DNA from: Streptomyces sp. D2-8
Lineage (GTDB): Bacteria; Actinomycetota; Actinomycetes; Streptomycetales; Streptomycetaceae
NCBI RefSeq assembly: GCF_023184515.1
Contig: NZ_JAAHBP010000003.1
Span: forward strand, 1 to 64,000
Direction of reading: 5' to 3'
Length of the DNA stretch: 64,000 bases
Notes under the pieces: model-generated
Seen by the model: only the letters and a program-made list of their open reading frames with translations
Told to the model about the DNA's origin: nothing
The model's database searches: none
In this document: positions 27,201 through 33,199 of the stretch, piece by piece
Layout of the letters: each line of letters starts with the position of its first letter
Numbering within the stretch: position 1 is the first letter of the stretch
Translations under genes and position numbers: made by a program

Positions 27201-27635
27201 CTGAACTGCTACGACCTCGACGGTCGGTGGGGTTGGCTCGCGGTCAGCGCGGCGGCCTGGGCCTGCTCCAAGTGGTGCCCGGGCAAGCGGACACGCCAGG
27301 TCGCCGGCGTGGTGAGCGCGGTGTCGGGCGGCGGGTTCCTCCGCAGCATGGCGATCAAGGCCGGCACGCGCTACATCGCGAAGAGGTCGGTCAAGAACAG
27401 CATCCAGACCAAGCGCGGCTACCGCGTCGACGTCCGGGGAAAGAAGCCTCACTACAACAAGTGGGGTGCTCGTCCCAAGGGCAAGGGACTGGGCGCGCGG
27501 TGGCGCCGGATCCGCTACAAGAACAAGCACATGGGGTTCCCGCACGTGCAGTACTACCGGGGCGGCAAGAGGTACGGAAAGTGGGCCTACCGGCCCGGCC
27601 TCCGGCACATCTACCGCGCCGGGCGTTCCCTGTGA
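21291..27635 (+). CDS. RHS/YD-repeat polymorphic toxin with DNRLRE domain and basic C-terminal tip
   Basis: A 2114-residue predicted surface or secreted protein. One hydrophobic segment (about 24-46) can serve as signal or anchor. A beta-rich region leads to a DNRLRE domain (about 335-515), fibronectin-like segments (about 525-725) and then many YD repeats (such as EYDRFGNTV, EYDAQGRVT, TYDSAGRQT, EYDLLDRPV; about 1250-1900). The RHS core ends with GVRLYNPATGRFLSTDPI and NPLNCYDLDG (to about 1976). The final ~136 residues differ completely: no YD repeats, many Lys/Arg, and HYNKWG and HVQYYRGGKRYGKW motifs, as expected of a toxin tip sealed in an RHS shell. I do not recognise the tip's family. 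Good AGGAG ribosome site. A small acidic gene follows. Confidence 0.9.
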   Translation: MRPTVPAPQEWEGSVLAFQHRRRVLPSIALGAAILLAAETALLVANSGDAVALSLGSTQEPATAAAKKPSVKEAADLPSARVAARLHGHRVEALSERTETSTTWANKDGSLTTEMAAGPIRFRDPDTGHWTDVDVDLYEVSGGVEPKAHPDGLRLAGRTGTPAKSLTAAREAKATDLVTLGEGDEQITLQWKGGLPKPKLDGTRAEYVNAVPGADVVVEATRTGFEQFVEIKQRPGTGGYSYTLPLQAKGLKVKQLADGSVQFTDKKNKKRAVMPAPVMWDSTVDKRSGEHTRKAEVGLKVVRKGSSVDLVITPDAEFLADPDTQYPVTVDPSTSSLSNVFDTYVQQGETVDWSADTELDFGNPGTKNADGTPRTAQSFISWNTTPVQDALVLDAKLSLWNFHSGNTDCKLYPWEVWASGAASTSSRWTNRPTMTAKKATSTETRGNAGCSTQPDGWINADVTTLVQEWASAKTTRGHMGIRATDESVIAQWKRVNSANAASNPPKLVVNYNYRPRTGTKQEAGPPYFSYSGAYTVNTTTPTLRDTFVDADGDKVNGTFQIFDNATNTQVGDVIVSKYVPSGQVASVTVPSGVLTNGKTYKFRTSPYDGAHYNTGWSAWKTFTVDTSAPSAPTNITSTDYPSGAWVKGVGQAGTFTVTPPAADHNWLEWSLDGVTWTKVATGGSSAAKAISITPPKNGTHTLQVRAVDKADNKSEAREYTFHAGPGGFIQPSDGERTARRLPLVAEADASKYNAVSFSWRRSEADAWVRIPAGDVTSGGNPLTTWPVALTGGKNAQLVWNAAGTVDPDGSVQIKADFTGPNSASGSTEPLTVVVDRNADGAATSEVGPGSVNLLTGDYVLSDTDASAFDLEISRTASSRRPEQGAKQEGQAPVFGKEWVVGTASELTESEFSHIRKTSDTAVDVVLLEGDAIHFTANANKTGWIAEPGSEDLTLTGGVTGSFTLSDTEGTVTEFTKPDPAATTWQVSSTLLDGLAQSSTTVVSEAVTVDGKKLARPKRVIAPTSAASAATCTASPTTKGCRALEFVYASSTTATATAFGDVSGQVKEIRMWSTEPGAAAATSKTVQTYRYDGEGRLRQAWNPLVTPALKTEYGYDAAGRVTGFTKPGELPWTFTYGTAGSGSAAGDGMLLKASRSGLQSGTAATEQGTAATSLVYGVPLTGAAAPYAMGAADVKAWGQTDAPTDATAVFPADAVPASHTGGSLTATAYKRAEVHYLGVSGREVNSASPGGHITTTEYDRFGNTVRELSAANRAVALGLGADDRAAQAELGIAQVSSAERAELLSTRSVYNEAGTRELEEFGSLRRIDLTADLKSGTTVLVPAGTPVLARTWTVNEYDAGRPTDGTAKVKDQITKATVGAQVREHPSAKGEKRATQTVYDWAKGLSVKSVQDPGGLALTTTTEYDAQGRVTKQIPPGSTGSDAATRVTTYWSATGTGACAGRPEWADAVCSTGPAGAITGGGSNPATLPTTTSEYDWWGHQAKVIETSGSTTRTTTTTYDSAGRQTKVTFSGGIGQAVPEVTTEYDPANGEVAKTTSASGGTITKKFDRLGRLISYADADGGTTTTEYDLLDRPVKVTDTAPSTVTYTYDHTVEPRGLATRTTDSVAGAFEARYDADGSVSSEKLPGGYTLRQREDTAGASLERTYTRDSDGTLVYSDTITQSIHAQNTSHSGWSEQTFRYDATGRLTTVEDTADTVCTRRVYAFDVRTNRTSLTKATGAPGADCPTSGGTTTNSTYDSADRIVDSGYTYDAFGRTTAAPGNGTIGYHVNDLVHRQTADGKRQTWNLDSAQRFRSWTVERGGGSTWTLEQSKVNHYDGEEDNPRWIVEDVATGALTRNVDSASGDLAATTGKTGDVVLQLTNLHGDVALRLPLDAGKAPVALDSDEYGNPRAGQPATRYAWLGGKQRSTETLTGLTLMGVRLYNPATGRFLSTDPIYGGNANAYDYCSANPLNCYDLDGRWGWLAVSAAAWACSKWCPGKRTRQVAGVVSAVSGGGFLRSMAIKAGTRYIAKRSVKNSIQTKRGYRVDVRGKKPHYNKWGARPKGKGLGARWRRIRYKNKHMGFPHVQYYRGGKRYGKWAYRPGLRHIYRAGRSL

Positions 27636-27670
27636 CGCTCTGTCACAACCTGACATGAGCTGACATGAGA

Positions 27671-27726
27671 CTCGGGGAGCGTGGGGCAGGGCGGGCAGGA
27701 CCCTCCCCCCCCCCACGCTCCCCGAG
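27671..27726 (+). terminator. 16-bp hairpin between toxin and candidate immunity gene
   Basis: Positions 27671-27686 (ctcggggagcgtgggg) pair perfectly with 27711-27726; inner bases aggg/ccct can pair too. There is no T-run. It lies 35 bases after the toxin stop and 25 before the next start, so it may end most toxin transcripts, protect the 3' end, or adjust the toxin-to-immunity ratio. Confidence 0.75.
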
Positions 27727-27751
27727 CGCTGTGAAGTGAAAGGCTGTCCCC

Positions 27752-28180
27752 ATGTGGCATGACTGCACACCGGTCCTCGACGACGAACCCGGCCCGGCCG
27801 GGCGGGAGATCTCGGGGTGGCGCGTTCCCGGCGTCGGTGAGATCGACGTCGAGTCCGAGGGCTTTCGGCTGTCCGTGCTGCCCACGGGCGAGACCCTGCG
27901 GGTGGAGCTGGCCTTCGCCGCCGCGTACGCCGAGTCGGAGACAGAGCCGTACCGGCCTCTGGGGCCGGTGACGCTGACGCTCGACGACGTACGGTCCATC
28001 GCGCTGCACACCCCGGGAGCGCCCTCCGACCCACTGTGGAAGAGGGTGCTTCGCGGGGACCCGCACGACGAGGTCCTGCGCATGACGTGGGACGAGGACG
28101 ACGACGTCCTGCATGTACGGGACGGCGGCGTCGTCGTGTCCTGCCGGGGCGGAACCTGGCGCTGGGCGACCGACGCGTAG
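27752..28180 (+). CDS. Small acidic protein, candidate immunity protein for the RHS toxin tip
   Basis: A 142-residue soluble protein rich in Asp and Glu (DWDEDDD-like patch MTWDEDDDVLHV) with no signal or membrane segment. I recognise no domain. The case for immunity is positional and physical: it lies directly downstream of an RHS toxin on the same strand, and its strong negative charge complements the very basic toxin tip. It has an AAAGG ribosome site about 9 bases before the ATG and its own terminator. It could instead be an unrelated cargo gene of the element. Confidence 0.65.
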   Translation: MWHDCTPVLDDEPGPAGREISGWRVPGVGEIDVESEGFRLSVLPTGETLRVELAFAAAYAESETEPYRPLGPVTLTLDDVRSIALHTPGAPSDPLWKRVLRGDPHDEVLRMTWDEDDDVLHVRDGGVVVSCRGGTWRWATDA

Positions 28181-28190
28181 GCAGAAGGGT

Positions 28191-28218
28191 CCCGGACCAT
28201 CACTGGTCCGGGTCCTTT
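28191..28218 (+). terminator. Terminator after the candidate immunity gene
   Basis: A 9-bp perfect stem (cccggacca at 28191-28199 with 28204-28212), 4-base loop, then a T-containing tail (tccttt). It lies 10 bases after the stop and marks the end of the toxin/immunity cargo; transposase remnant sequence begins right after it. Confidence 0.85.
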
Positions 28219-29908
28219 CGCGCAAGGCCATGAAGTCAGGGGTTTCGGCGATCATGGTGAGCGCCTCGCGCAGCCGGACGGTGAACTCGCTCGCGGTGGC
28301 CGGGAAGCCTGCCTGGTCGCAGAAGCCCGCGAGCTTGGGCTCGCACTGCTCCCAGGGCAGGAGCATGCGGGTCCAGTCACCGTACTCCTCGGCGCCGTTC
28401 ACGGCGACATCACCGCAGCGCAGCTCCTCCACGAGGCAGGCGAACACCATTGCCGCGAAATGGCGGCGGACCAGCATCCCCGGCTGTTCACGGGAGTAGA
28501 CAGTCTTCAGCCACATCTTCGGCGCGAACGACAGGTCCAGCCGTACCAACTCCCCGTTCTCGTCGGTGCTGGTGGGATGTGTGTCCGCCACGAGGGGCCG
28601 GGTGAGGTGCTGGTGAGCGAGGACGTGGTCCAGCGCGTCCAGCACGCTGCGGTCGGTCGAGGTCGCGGTGAACGACAGACGGCGGGCGATCTTGAACATG
28701 GTCGGCCGGTCCGGCTTGAAGAAGCGCTCTACCAGCGCCGTGTAGTTGCTGCCCCGGTAGGCGTCCAGGGCCTCCAGCTCCGCCATCTGGGCCTCGAACC
28801 CGCCCGCCGCCTTGATGGCGGCCCGGGCGTTCTTCAGCGCAAGCAGGTCATCCAGCGACGCCTCCCCCTCCCACGCGCCGGGAGCGGCCTCGCCGCTGCC
28901 GCGCAGGGCGGTCAGCACGTCCCGGAAGGTGGCCAGGAGCTGCTCGGTGGTCTCCTTCTGCCGCTTCTCGATCTCCAGCAGCTCTTCCTGGGCCCGTTTG
29001 AGGTGCCGGGACATGCGCTTGGAGAGCATCACCACGGTCTCGTCCCGCACCGCCGCCTGCACCTGCGCGAGCAGGCACACGGTCATCGCGGTGCGGCGCG
29101 GGTCGGCGATGTCCTTCATCTCGCCCACCGACAGCACCCTCGCCTGCTCGGTCAGCGCGCCCACCTTCGCAGGCGGTGTCTTCCCCACCCAAAGACGGCA
29201 TCCCCCAGCCCGTCCACCCTCTCCATCCGCTCCGCATGGGCCCTGAACCGTGACCAGGTCGCCCGCCGGGCGGGCTGCTTGATCCACGCGAACAGGCTCT
29301 GGTACTCGCCCTCGGCGACCTCCAGCATGCCTGCGACCCGCTCCCGCGCCGCGTCACTCATGCGCGCGACGATCGCCTCGCACTGCGAGGCTTCTATCTC
29401 GGAGCGGATTACGGGCAGCCATCCGGTCCAGGGTGGAAAACGCCGGCAGCTCCAGCCGCTCCTTCTGCCGGACCAGCTCCTCCAGCGCCACGTTCACCAG
29501 GTCCGCGGTATGCGCCTTCACCGGCGCCGCCGCCCGCATCGCCGCCTCCGCGGCCGCGCGGGCCTCGCCCGGCTTGTGCTTCAGCTCCAAGCGCTCACGT
29601 ACGGCGGAACGGTAGCGCTCCTCGCTCCGCTCGGAGTCCGTCTCTGGCGCCGTCCCCGCAGCGAGCGCCGCCTGATCGCGCACATGAGCCACGACCGCCC
29701 CGGGTATGTCCCCGAGCTTGGGGACACGGCCCAGCCGTGCCGCGGACTTCAGCATCACCAGCAGCGCCAGGACCCGGCCCGGGCGGTCATGCGTACGTTC
29801 ACGTGCCCACGCCACATCCTCCGCCGACGGCGTGAAGAACTCCCGCAACTCCCGTTCCGAGATCAGCCTCTTGAACGTCGGATACGCCGTCCGCTCCAGC
29901 GACGCCAC
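28213..29908 (-). pseudogene. Truncated, frameshifted Tn3-family transposase (N-terminal half)
   Basis: Reading leftward from 29908: MASLERTAYPTFKRLISERELREFFTP (start of the DUF4158-type N-terminus; segment about residues 1-27), then LPAFSTLDRMAAR. An extra base near 29409 moves the sequence into another frame (MSDAARERVAGMLEVAEGEY). A second shift near 29195 moves it into a third frame (VGKTPPAKVGALTEQARV to WLKTVYSREQPGMLV). It stops matching at about 28220 (TMIAETPDFMAL), before the catalytic DDE domain. The element therefore lacks a working transposase. Its start lies about 160 bases inside the right end of the insertion. Confidence 0.88.
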
Positions 29909-30033
29909 ACCAACCGCCCCACGCCCGACCGACTGACAGCGGCCACCATAAACAGCGACGATCCCGGTAGCGGGGCCAGGGCCAGATCACGGAGCGTGCG
30001 CACACTCACCGTACTCGAGCGTCACGCTCTGCT

Positions 30034-30071
30034 ATGAAATGGCGGCTATCACGCGTATCTCCTCCCCCCGC
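30034..30071. repeat. Right terminal repeat region of the insertion
   Basis: Read inward on the minus strand it starts gcggggggaggagatacgcg, sharing ggaggagat and flanking bases with the left end at 20749. A 38-base length is assumed from the Tn3 family; the similarity to the left end is convincing only for the outer ~20 bases. Confidence 0.55.
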
Positions 30072-30498
30072 CTACCTGGGCGCCGGCGCGCTGATGTACG
30101 CGCTCATCGCCCTGTTCGGAGACTCCTCCAAGCCGCTGTTCATCCTGTGCGCGCTGGTCATCCTCTCCTTCTATGGCGGTGGTTTCGCCACGATTTCGGC
30201 CTATATGAAGGATTTGTTCGGTACGTACCAGGTCGGTGCCATCCACGGGCGGCTGCTCACCGCCTGGTCCACGGCCGGGGTGCTCGGCCCGCTGATCGTG
30301 AACTGGATCGCCGACCGGCAGGAGGAGGCCGGCCGGCACGGCGCGTCCCTGTACGGGTTGTCGTTCGTCATCATGATCGGGCTGCTCGTCGTCGGTTTCG
30401 TCGCCAACGAACTGGTCCGGCCCGTCGACCCCCGCCACCACGTCCCCGCCCCGAAGGAGGCCGCCCATGGCCGGCGACAGCAGTCAGAGTCCGCCTAG
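30072..30498 (+). pseudogene. 3' part of the interrupted OFA-family MFS transporter
   Basis: Transporter sequence resumes here with the second copy of ctacctgg (30072-30079), then GAGALMYALIALFGDSSKPLF, GGGFATISAYMKDLFGTYQVG, AIHGRLLTAWSTAGVLGPLIV and the last helix MIGLLVVGFVANELVRP. The reading frame is open to the stop at 30498, whereas the 5' half carries a frameshift. No ribosome site supports independent translation. An in-frame ATG at 30034 lies inside the element and is probably chance. Confidence 0.92.
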
Positions 30499-30607
30499 CC
30501 CGGACCGGCGGTGGCTGATCGCCGTCGCCTGGGTGTGGGTCGGTGTACCGCTCGCCTACGGACTGTACGAACTGGTGCGGAAGGCGACGCAGCTCTTCAC
30601 CGGGTAG
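30467..30607 (+). CDS. MFS transporter small subunit (46 residues)
   Basis: MAGDSSQSPPSPDRRWLIA begins a 46-residue protein with one hydrophobic helix (WLIAVAWVWVGVPLAYGLYEL) and a short amphipathic tail. It overlaps the transporter's 3' end by 32 bases in another frame and has an excellent ribosome site (gaaggagg, 7 bases before ATG). Such one-helix proteins accompany OFA-type MFS transporters in many bacteria. The gene is intact although its partner is broken, so it is probably an orphan unless it serves the paralogue at 53394-54782. Confidence 0.8.
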   Translation: MAGDSSQSPPSPDRRWLIAVAWVWVGVPLAYGLYELVRKATQLFTG

Positions 30608-30756
30608 CCGTTCGACAGGTGTCCGGGGGCCCAGGGTGCTGACCGAAGCTGACAACCCCGGCGCTCGTTTCCTGTCGTCTTGGCTGTCCTCGTACCCGTG
30701 AGTCACTGATCAGACTGGTGGATCCGCTACCCAAGGCAACGAGGGGGACCCACCCA

Positions 30757-31695
30757 ATGAACGGCTCACGCATCGCCGCCGTCGGCCACTACCAGCCCGC
30801 CAAGGTACTCACCAACGAGGACCTGGCGGGCCTGGTGGACACCAGTGACGAGTGGATCAGGAGCCGGGTGGGCATCCGCACGCGCCACATCGCGGGCCCC
30901 GACGAGCCGGTCGACGAACTGGCCGCCCACGCCGCCGCCAAGGCCCTGGCCGCGGCCGGGCTGGCCCCGGCCGACATCGACCTGGTGCTGGTCGCCACCT
31001 CCACCGCCGTCGACCGCTCGCCCAACATGGCCGCCCGGGTGGCGGCCCGACTGGGCATCCCGCAGGCCGCCACCATGGACCTCAACGTCGTGTGCGCCGG
31101 TTTCACCCACGCCCTGGCCACCGCCGACCACGCCGTCCGCGCGGGGGGCGCGAGCCGGGTGCTGGTCATCGGGGCCGACAAGATGTCCGAGGTGGCCGAC
31201 TGGAGCGACCGCAGCACCTGCGTGCTCGTCGGCGACGGGGCGGGCGCCGCGGTGGTGGAGGCCGCGGGCGAGCCGGCCATCGGGCCGGTGCTGTGGGGCT
31301 CGGTGCCCGAGATGGGCAACGCGGTGCGCATCGAGGGATCCCCGCCGCGCTTCGCCCAGGAGGGGCAGAGCGTCTACCGCTGGGCCACCACGCAACTGCC
31401 GCCCATAGCGCGCCGGGCCTGCGAGCGGGCCGGGCTGGAGCCGGCCGACCTCGCCGGAGTCGTGCTGCACCAGGCGAACCTGCGCATCATCGAACCCCTC
31501 GCGGAGAAGATCGGCGCCGTCAACGCGGTCGTCGCGCGCGATGTCACCGAGTCCGGCAACACCTCGGCCGCGAGCATCCCGCTGGCCTTCTCGAAGCTGG
31601 TCGAGCAGGGCGTGGTCGTCACCGGCGACCCGGTGCTGCTGTTCGGTTTCGGCGGGAACCTGTCGTACGCGGGGCAGGTCGTGCGCTGCCCGTGA
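30757..31695 (+). CDS. FabH-like 3-oxoacyl-ACP synthase III
   Basis: A 312-residue thiolase-fold ketosynthase that would condense an acyl-CoA starter with malonyl-ACP or a related acceptor. The Cys-His-Asn triad is visible: Cys113 (VVCAGF), His238 (VLHQANLRI) and Asn268 (ESGNTSAAS). The N-terminus (TSDEWIRSRVGIRTRHIA) and C-terminus (LLFGFGGNLSYAGQVV) match the family. GAGGGGG precedes the ATG. It is not beside acp, fabD or fabF genes, so it is probably a secondary-metabolism or accessory KASIII. The GntR gene follows 147 bases downstream. Confidence 0.92.
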   Translation: MNGSRIAAVGHYQPAKVLTNEDLAGLVDTSDEWIRSRVGIRTRHIAGPDEPVDELAAHAAAKALAAAGLAPADIDLVLVATSTAVDRSPNMAARVAARLGIPQAATMDLNVVCAGFTHALATADHAVRAGGASRVLVIGADKMSEVADWSDRSTCVLVGDGAGAAVVEAAGEPAIGPVLWGSVPEMGNAVRIEGSPPRFAQEGQSVYRWATTQLPPIARRACERAGLEPADLAGVVLHQANLRIIEPLAEKIGAVNAVVARDVTESGNTSAASIPLAFSKLVEQGVVVTGDPVLLFGFGGNLSYAGQVVRCP

Positions 31696-31753
31696 GCGGC
31701 AGCGCGGTGTGACGCGGTCAACTCCCCTGAAGCCTGGCTCTTGTGCGCCGTAG

Positions 31754-31762
31754 ACTGTAGAC
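31754..31762. promoter_or_regulatory. ACTGTAGAC motif upstream of the GntR/FCD gene
   Basis: This 9-mer is the same as the reversed core of the site at 19696-19709 before the formate dehydrogenase operon. It lies about 80 bases before the GntR start in the only AT-rich stretch nearby (gacaatcaatactg follows), consistent with autoregulation. Confidence 0.45.
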
Positions 31763-31842
31763 GAAAGACAATCAATACTGACTCTGCGGCGATACCGGCT
31801 CGCGCCGCGCTGTGCACGGCCCTGCCGAGGAGGGGGACCGCG

Positions 31843-32520
31843 ATGCTGTCGACAGGCCTGCCCCAAGGGGCGGTACCCAAGCTGGAACGCCCGGGTCCGC
31901 TGCGCGACCGTGTCTACGAGGCGCTGCTCGAACTCATCACCACCCGTGCGCTGCAGCCCGGCCAGCATCTCGTCGAGAGCGAACTCGCCGGGCATCTCGG
32001 GGTCTCCCGGCAGCCCGTGCGCGAGGCGCTGCAGCGGCTCAACACCGAGGGGTGGGTCGATCTGCGGCCCGCCCAGGGCGCGTTCGTGCACGAGCCGACG
32101 GAGGAGGAGGCCGACCAGCTCCTCACGGTCCGCACGCTCCTGGAGGCCGAGGCCGCCCGGCTCGCGGCGGCCAACGCGAACAGCGCGGGCATCGCCGACC
32201 TGGAAGCGCTGTGCGCGGAGGGCGAGAAGGCCGTCGAGGCCGACGACGTGGACGGGGCCGTCGCCATGAACGCCCGTTTCCACGCCAAGATCATGGAGCT
32301 CGCCGGCAACGCGGTCCTCGCCGAACTCGCCGCCCAGGTCGACCGGCGCGTGCGCTGGTACTACACGCCCGTGGCCCGCCGGCGCGGCCACCAGTCCTGG
32401 ATCGAGCACCGCGAACTGATCGCGGCGGTCGCCGACCGGGACGAACAGCGCGCCACCCAGCTGATGCGCGCGCACACGGAGCACACGCGCCGGTCCTACC
32501 ACGCGCGGGCGCGCTCCTAG
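31843..32520 (+). CDS. GntR-family regulator, FCD subfamily
   Basis: A 225-residue repressor. Its winged helix is PLRDRVYEALLELI then HLVESELAGHLGVSRQPVREALQRLNTEGW (in pieces, about residues 17-70). The all-helical FCD domain carries metal/ligand residues in MNARFHAKIMELAGN and IEHRELIAAVADRDEQRATQLMRAHTEH. A strong ribosome site (gaggaggggg) supports the ATG at 31843. FCD proteins sense carboxylic acids. The shared ACTGTA motif before this gene, the formate dehydrogenase operon and the oxalate divergon suggests it controls oxalate/formate use; that is inference. Confidence 0.92.
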   Translation: MLSTGLPQGAVPKLERPGPLRDRVYEALLELITTRALQPGQHLVESELAGHLGVSRQPVREALQRLNTEGWVDLRPAQGAFVHEPTEEEADQLLTVRTLLEAEAARLAAANANSAGIADLEALCAEGEKAVEADDVDGAVAMNARFHAKIMELAGNAVLAELAAQVDRRVRWYYTPVARRRGHQSWIEHRELIAAVADRDEQRATQLMRAHTEHTRRSYHARARS

Positions 32521-32551
32521 GCGGACGCCCAGGCGGACATGACCCAGGGCC

Positions 32552-32957
32552 TCAGCCGGCCGTCAGTACCGCCTGGGTCTGCGTCGTCCGGCCCACCAGG
32601 GTGCCGGCCTCGTCGCGCAGATCCGTGCGCACGGCGATGAGGGAGCGGCCCACGTGCACGGGGTGCGCCTCGGCGTGCACGGTGCCCGAGCGCACGGCGC
32701 GGAAGAAGTTCGTCTTCGACTCGACCGTCGACGTGCTCGCCCGGTGGCAGGTTGAGGAACGCGCAGACCGCGCCGGCCGTGTCGGCGAGCGTCATCAGCG
32801 CGCCGCCGTGCAGCGCGCCGCCCACCGTGCACGACTCCGGGGCCCAGACGAGCGCGGCCCTGACCCGGGCCGGGCCGGACTCCTCCAGGAAGATGCCCAG
32901 CTCACCGGCGAAGGGCACCGCCGTCAACAGCGCTTCCGGGGCAGGGGCGTCGGTCAT
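32552..32957 (-). pseudogene. PaaI-type hotdog thioesterase with one frameshift
   Basis: The frame from ATG 32957 (GGAGG ribosome site) reads as a hotdog thioesterase: LGIFLEESGPARVRAALVW and GGALHGGALMTLADTAGAVCAFLNLPPG, with the HGG motif. Near 32742 two bases appear to be missing. The family sequence then continues in another frame (TVESKTNFFRAVRSGTVHA onward, ending QAVLTAG at 32552). A full-length protein would be about 135 residues. It could be a real inactivation or a sequencing error. It would have hydrolysed aryl- or acyl-CoA esters. It is convergent with the GntR gene. Confidence 0.8.
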
Positions 32958-33020
32958 GGGAGCCTCCATCGGGTCGGCGTGGACCGATGCCAGCCTGGCC
33001 CGGCGCCTTCCCACGGTCGA

Positions 33021-33035
33021 TTACCTGTCAGGTAA
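33021..33035. promoter_or_regulatory. Perfect dyad ttacctgtcaggtaa
   Basis: Seven-base arms around a central T, 64 bases upstream of the thioesterase start and about 165 before the ROK gene. Symmetry and spacing fit a TetR-type operator. No TetR gene is in the window. Confidence 0.55.
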
Positions 33036-33051
33036 GGGACCCGACCCTCCC

Positions 33052-33063
33052 CTTTGTCCTGTG
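33052..33063 (+). promoter_or_regulatory. CTTTGTCCTGTG motif before the ROK gene
   Basis: The identical 12-mer occurs at 40473-40484, upstream of the secreted sugar-dehydrogenase/ThuA/DUF1080 gene. Both lie in promoter regions on the same strand as the gene downstream. This makes it a candidate ROK-repressor site or a shared promoter element. Confidence 0.45.
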
Positions 33064-33199
33064 AGTGGAAAAAGGGGAGGGCAATTCCTGCGCGACTTCT
33101 TCCCACTCCCGGCAGCCGCTGCTACGTTCCCTCCGAAAGCAAGCCACCGAGGTGGCGGAATACCGGCGCGTACAGGCCGATCGAGGCGGGGAGGGGCTC

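Larger units (their letters stand above)
20749..30071. mobile_element. 9.3-kb insertion carrying RHS toxin island and decayed Tn3-family transposase
   Basis: The insertion splits one OFA transporter gene: codons before 20748 and after 30072 join into a continuous family sequence (NIYRLYL then GAGALMYALIALF). It is flanked by 8-bp direct repeats. Its ends are imperfect inverted repeats: the left end starts cggttggaggagatgtgcg and the reversed right end gcggggggaggagatacgcg. Cargo is an RHS-type gene and a small acidic gene. The only transposition gene is a broken Tn3-family transposase reading leftward from the right end with no catalytic half, so the element is probably immobile. Tn3 elements usually duplicate 5 bp, so the 8-bp flanks leave the mechanism open. 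Confidence 0.8.

Noticed and set aside
30034..30498. Treating the 3' transporter fragment as an independent gene from the ATG at 30034
   Set aside because: The first codons lie inside the inserted element, no ribosome site precedes the ATG, and the protein would begin in the middle of a membrane domain.
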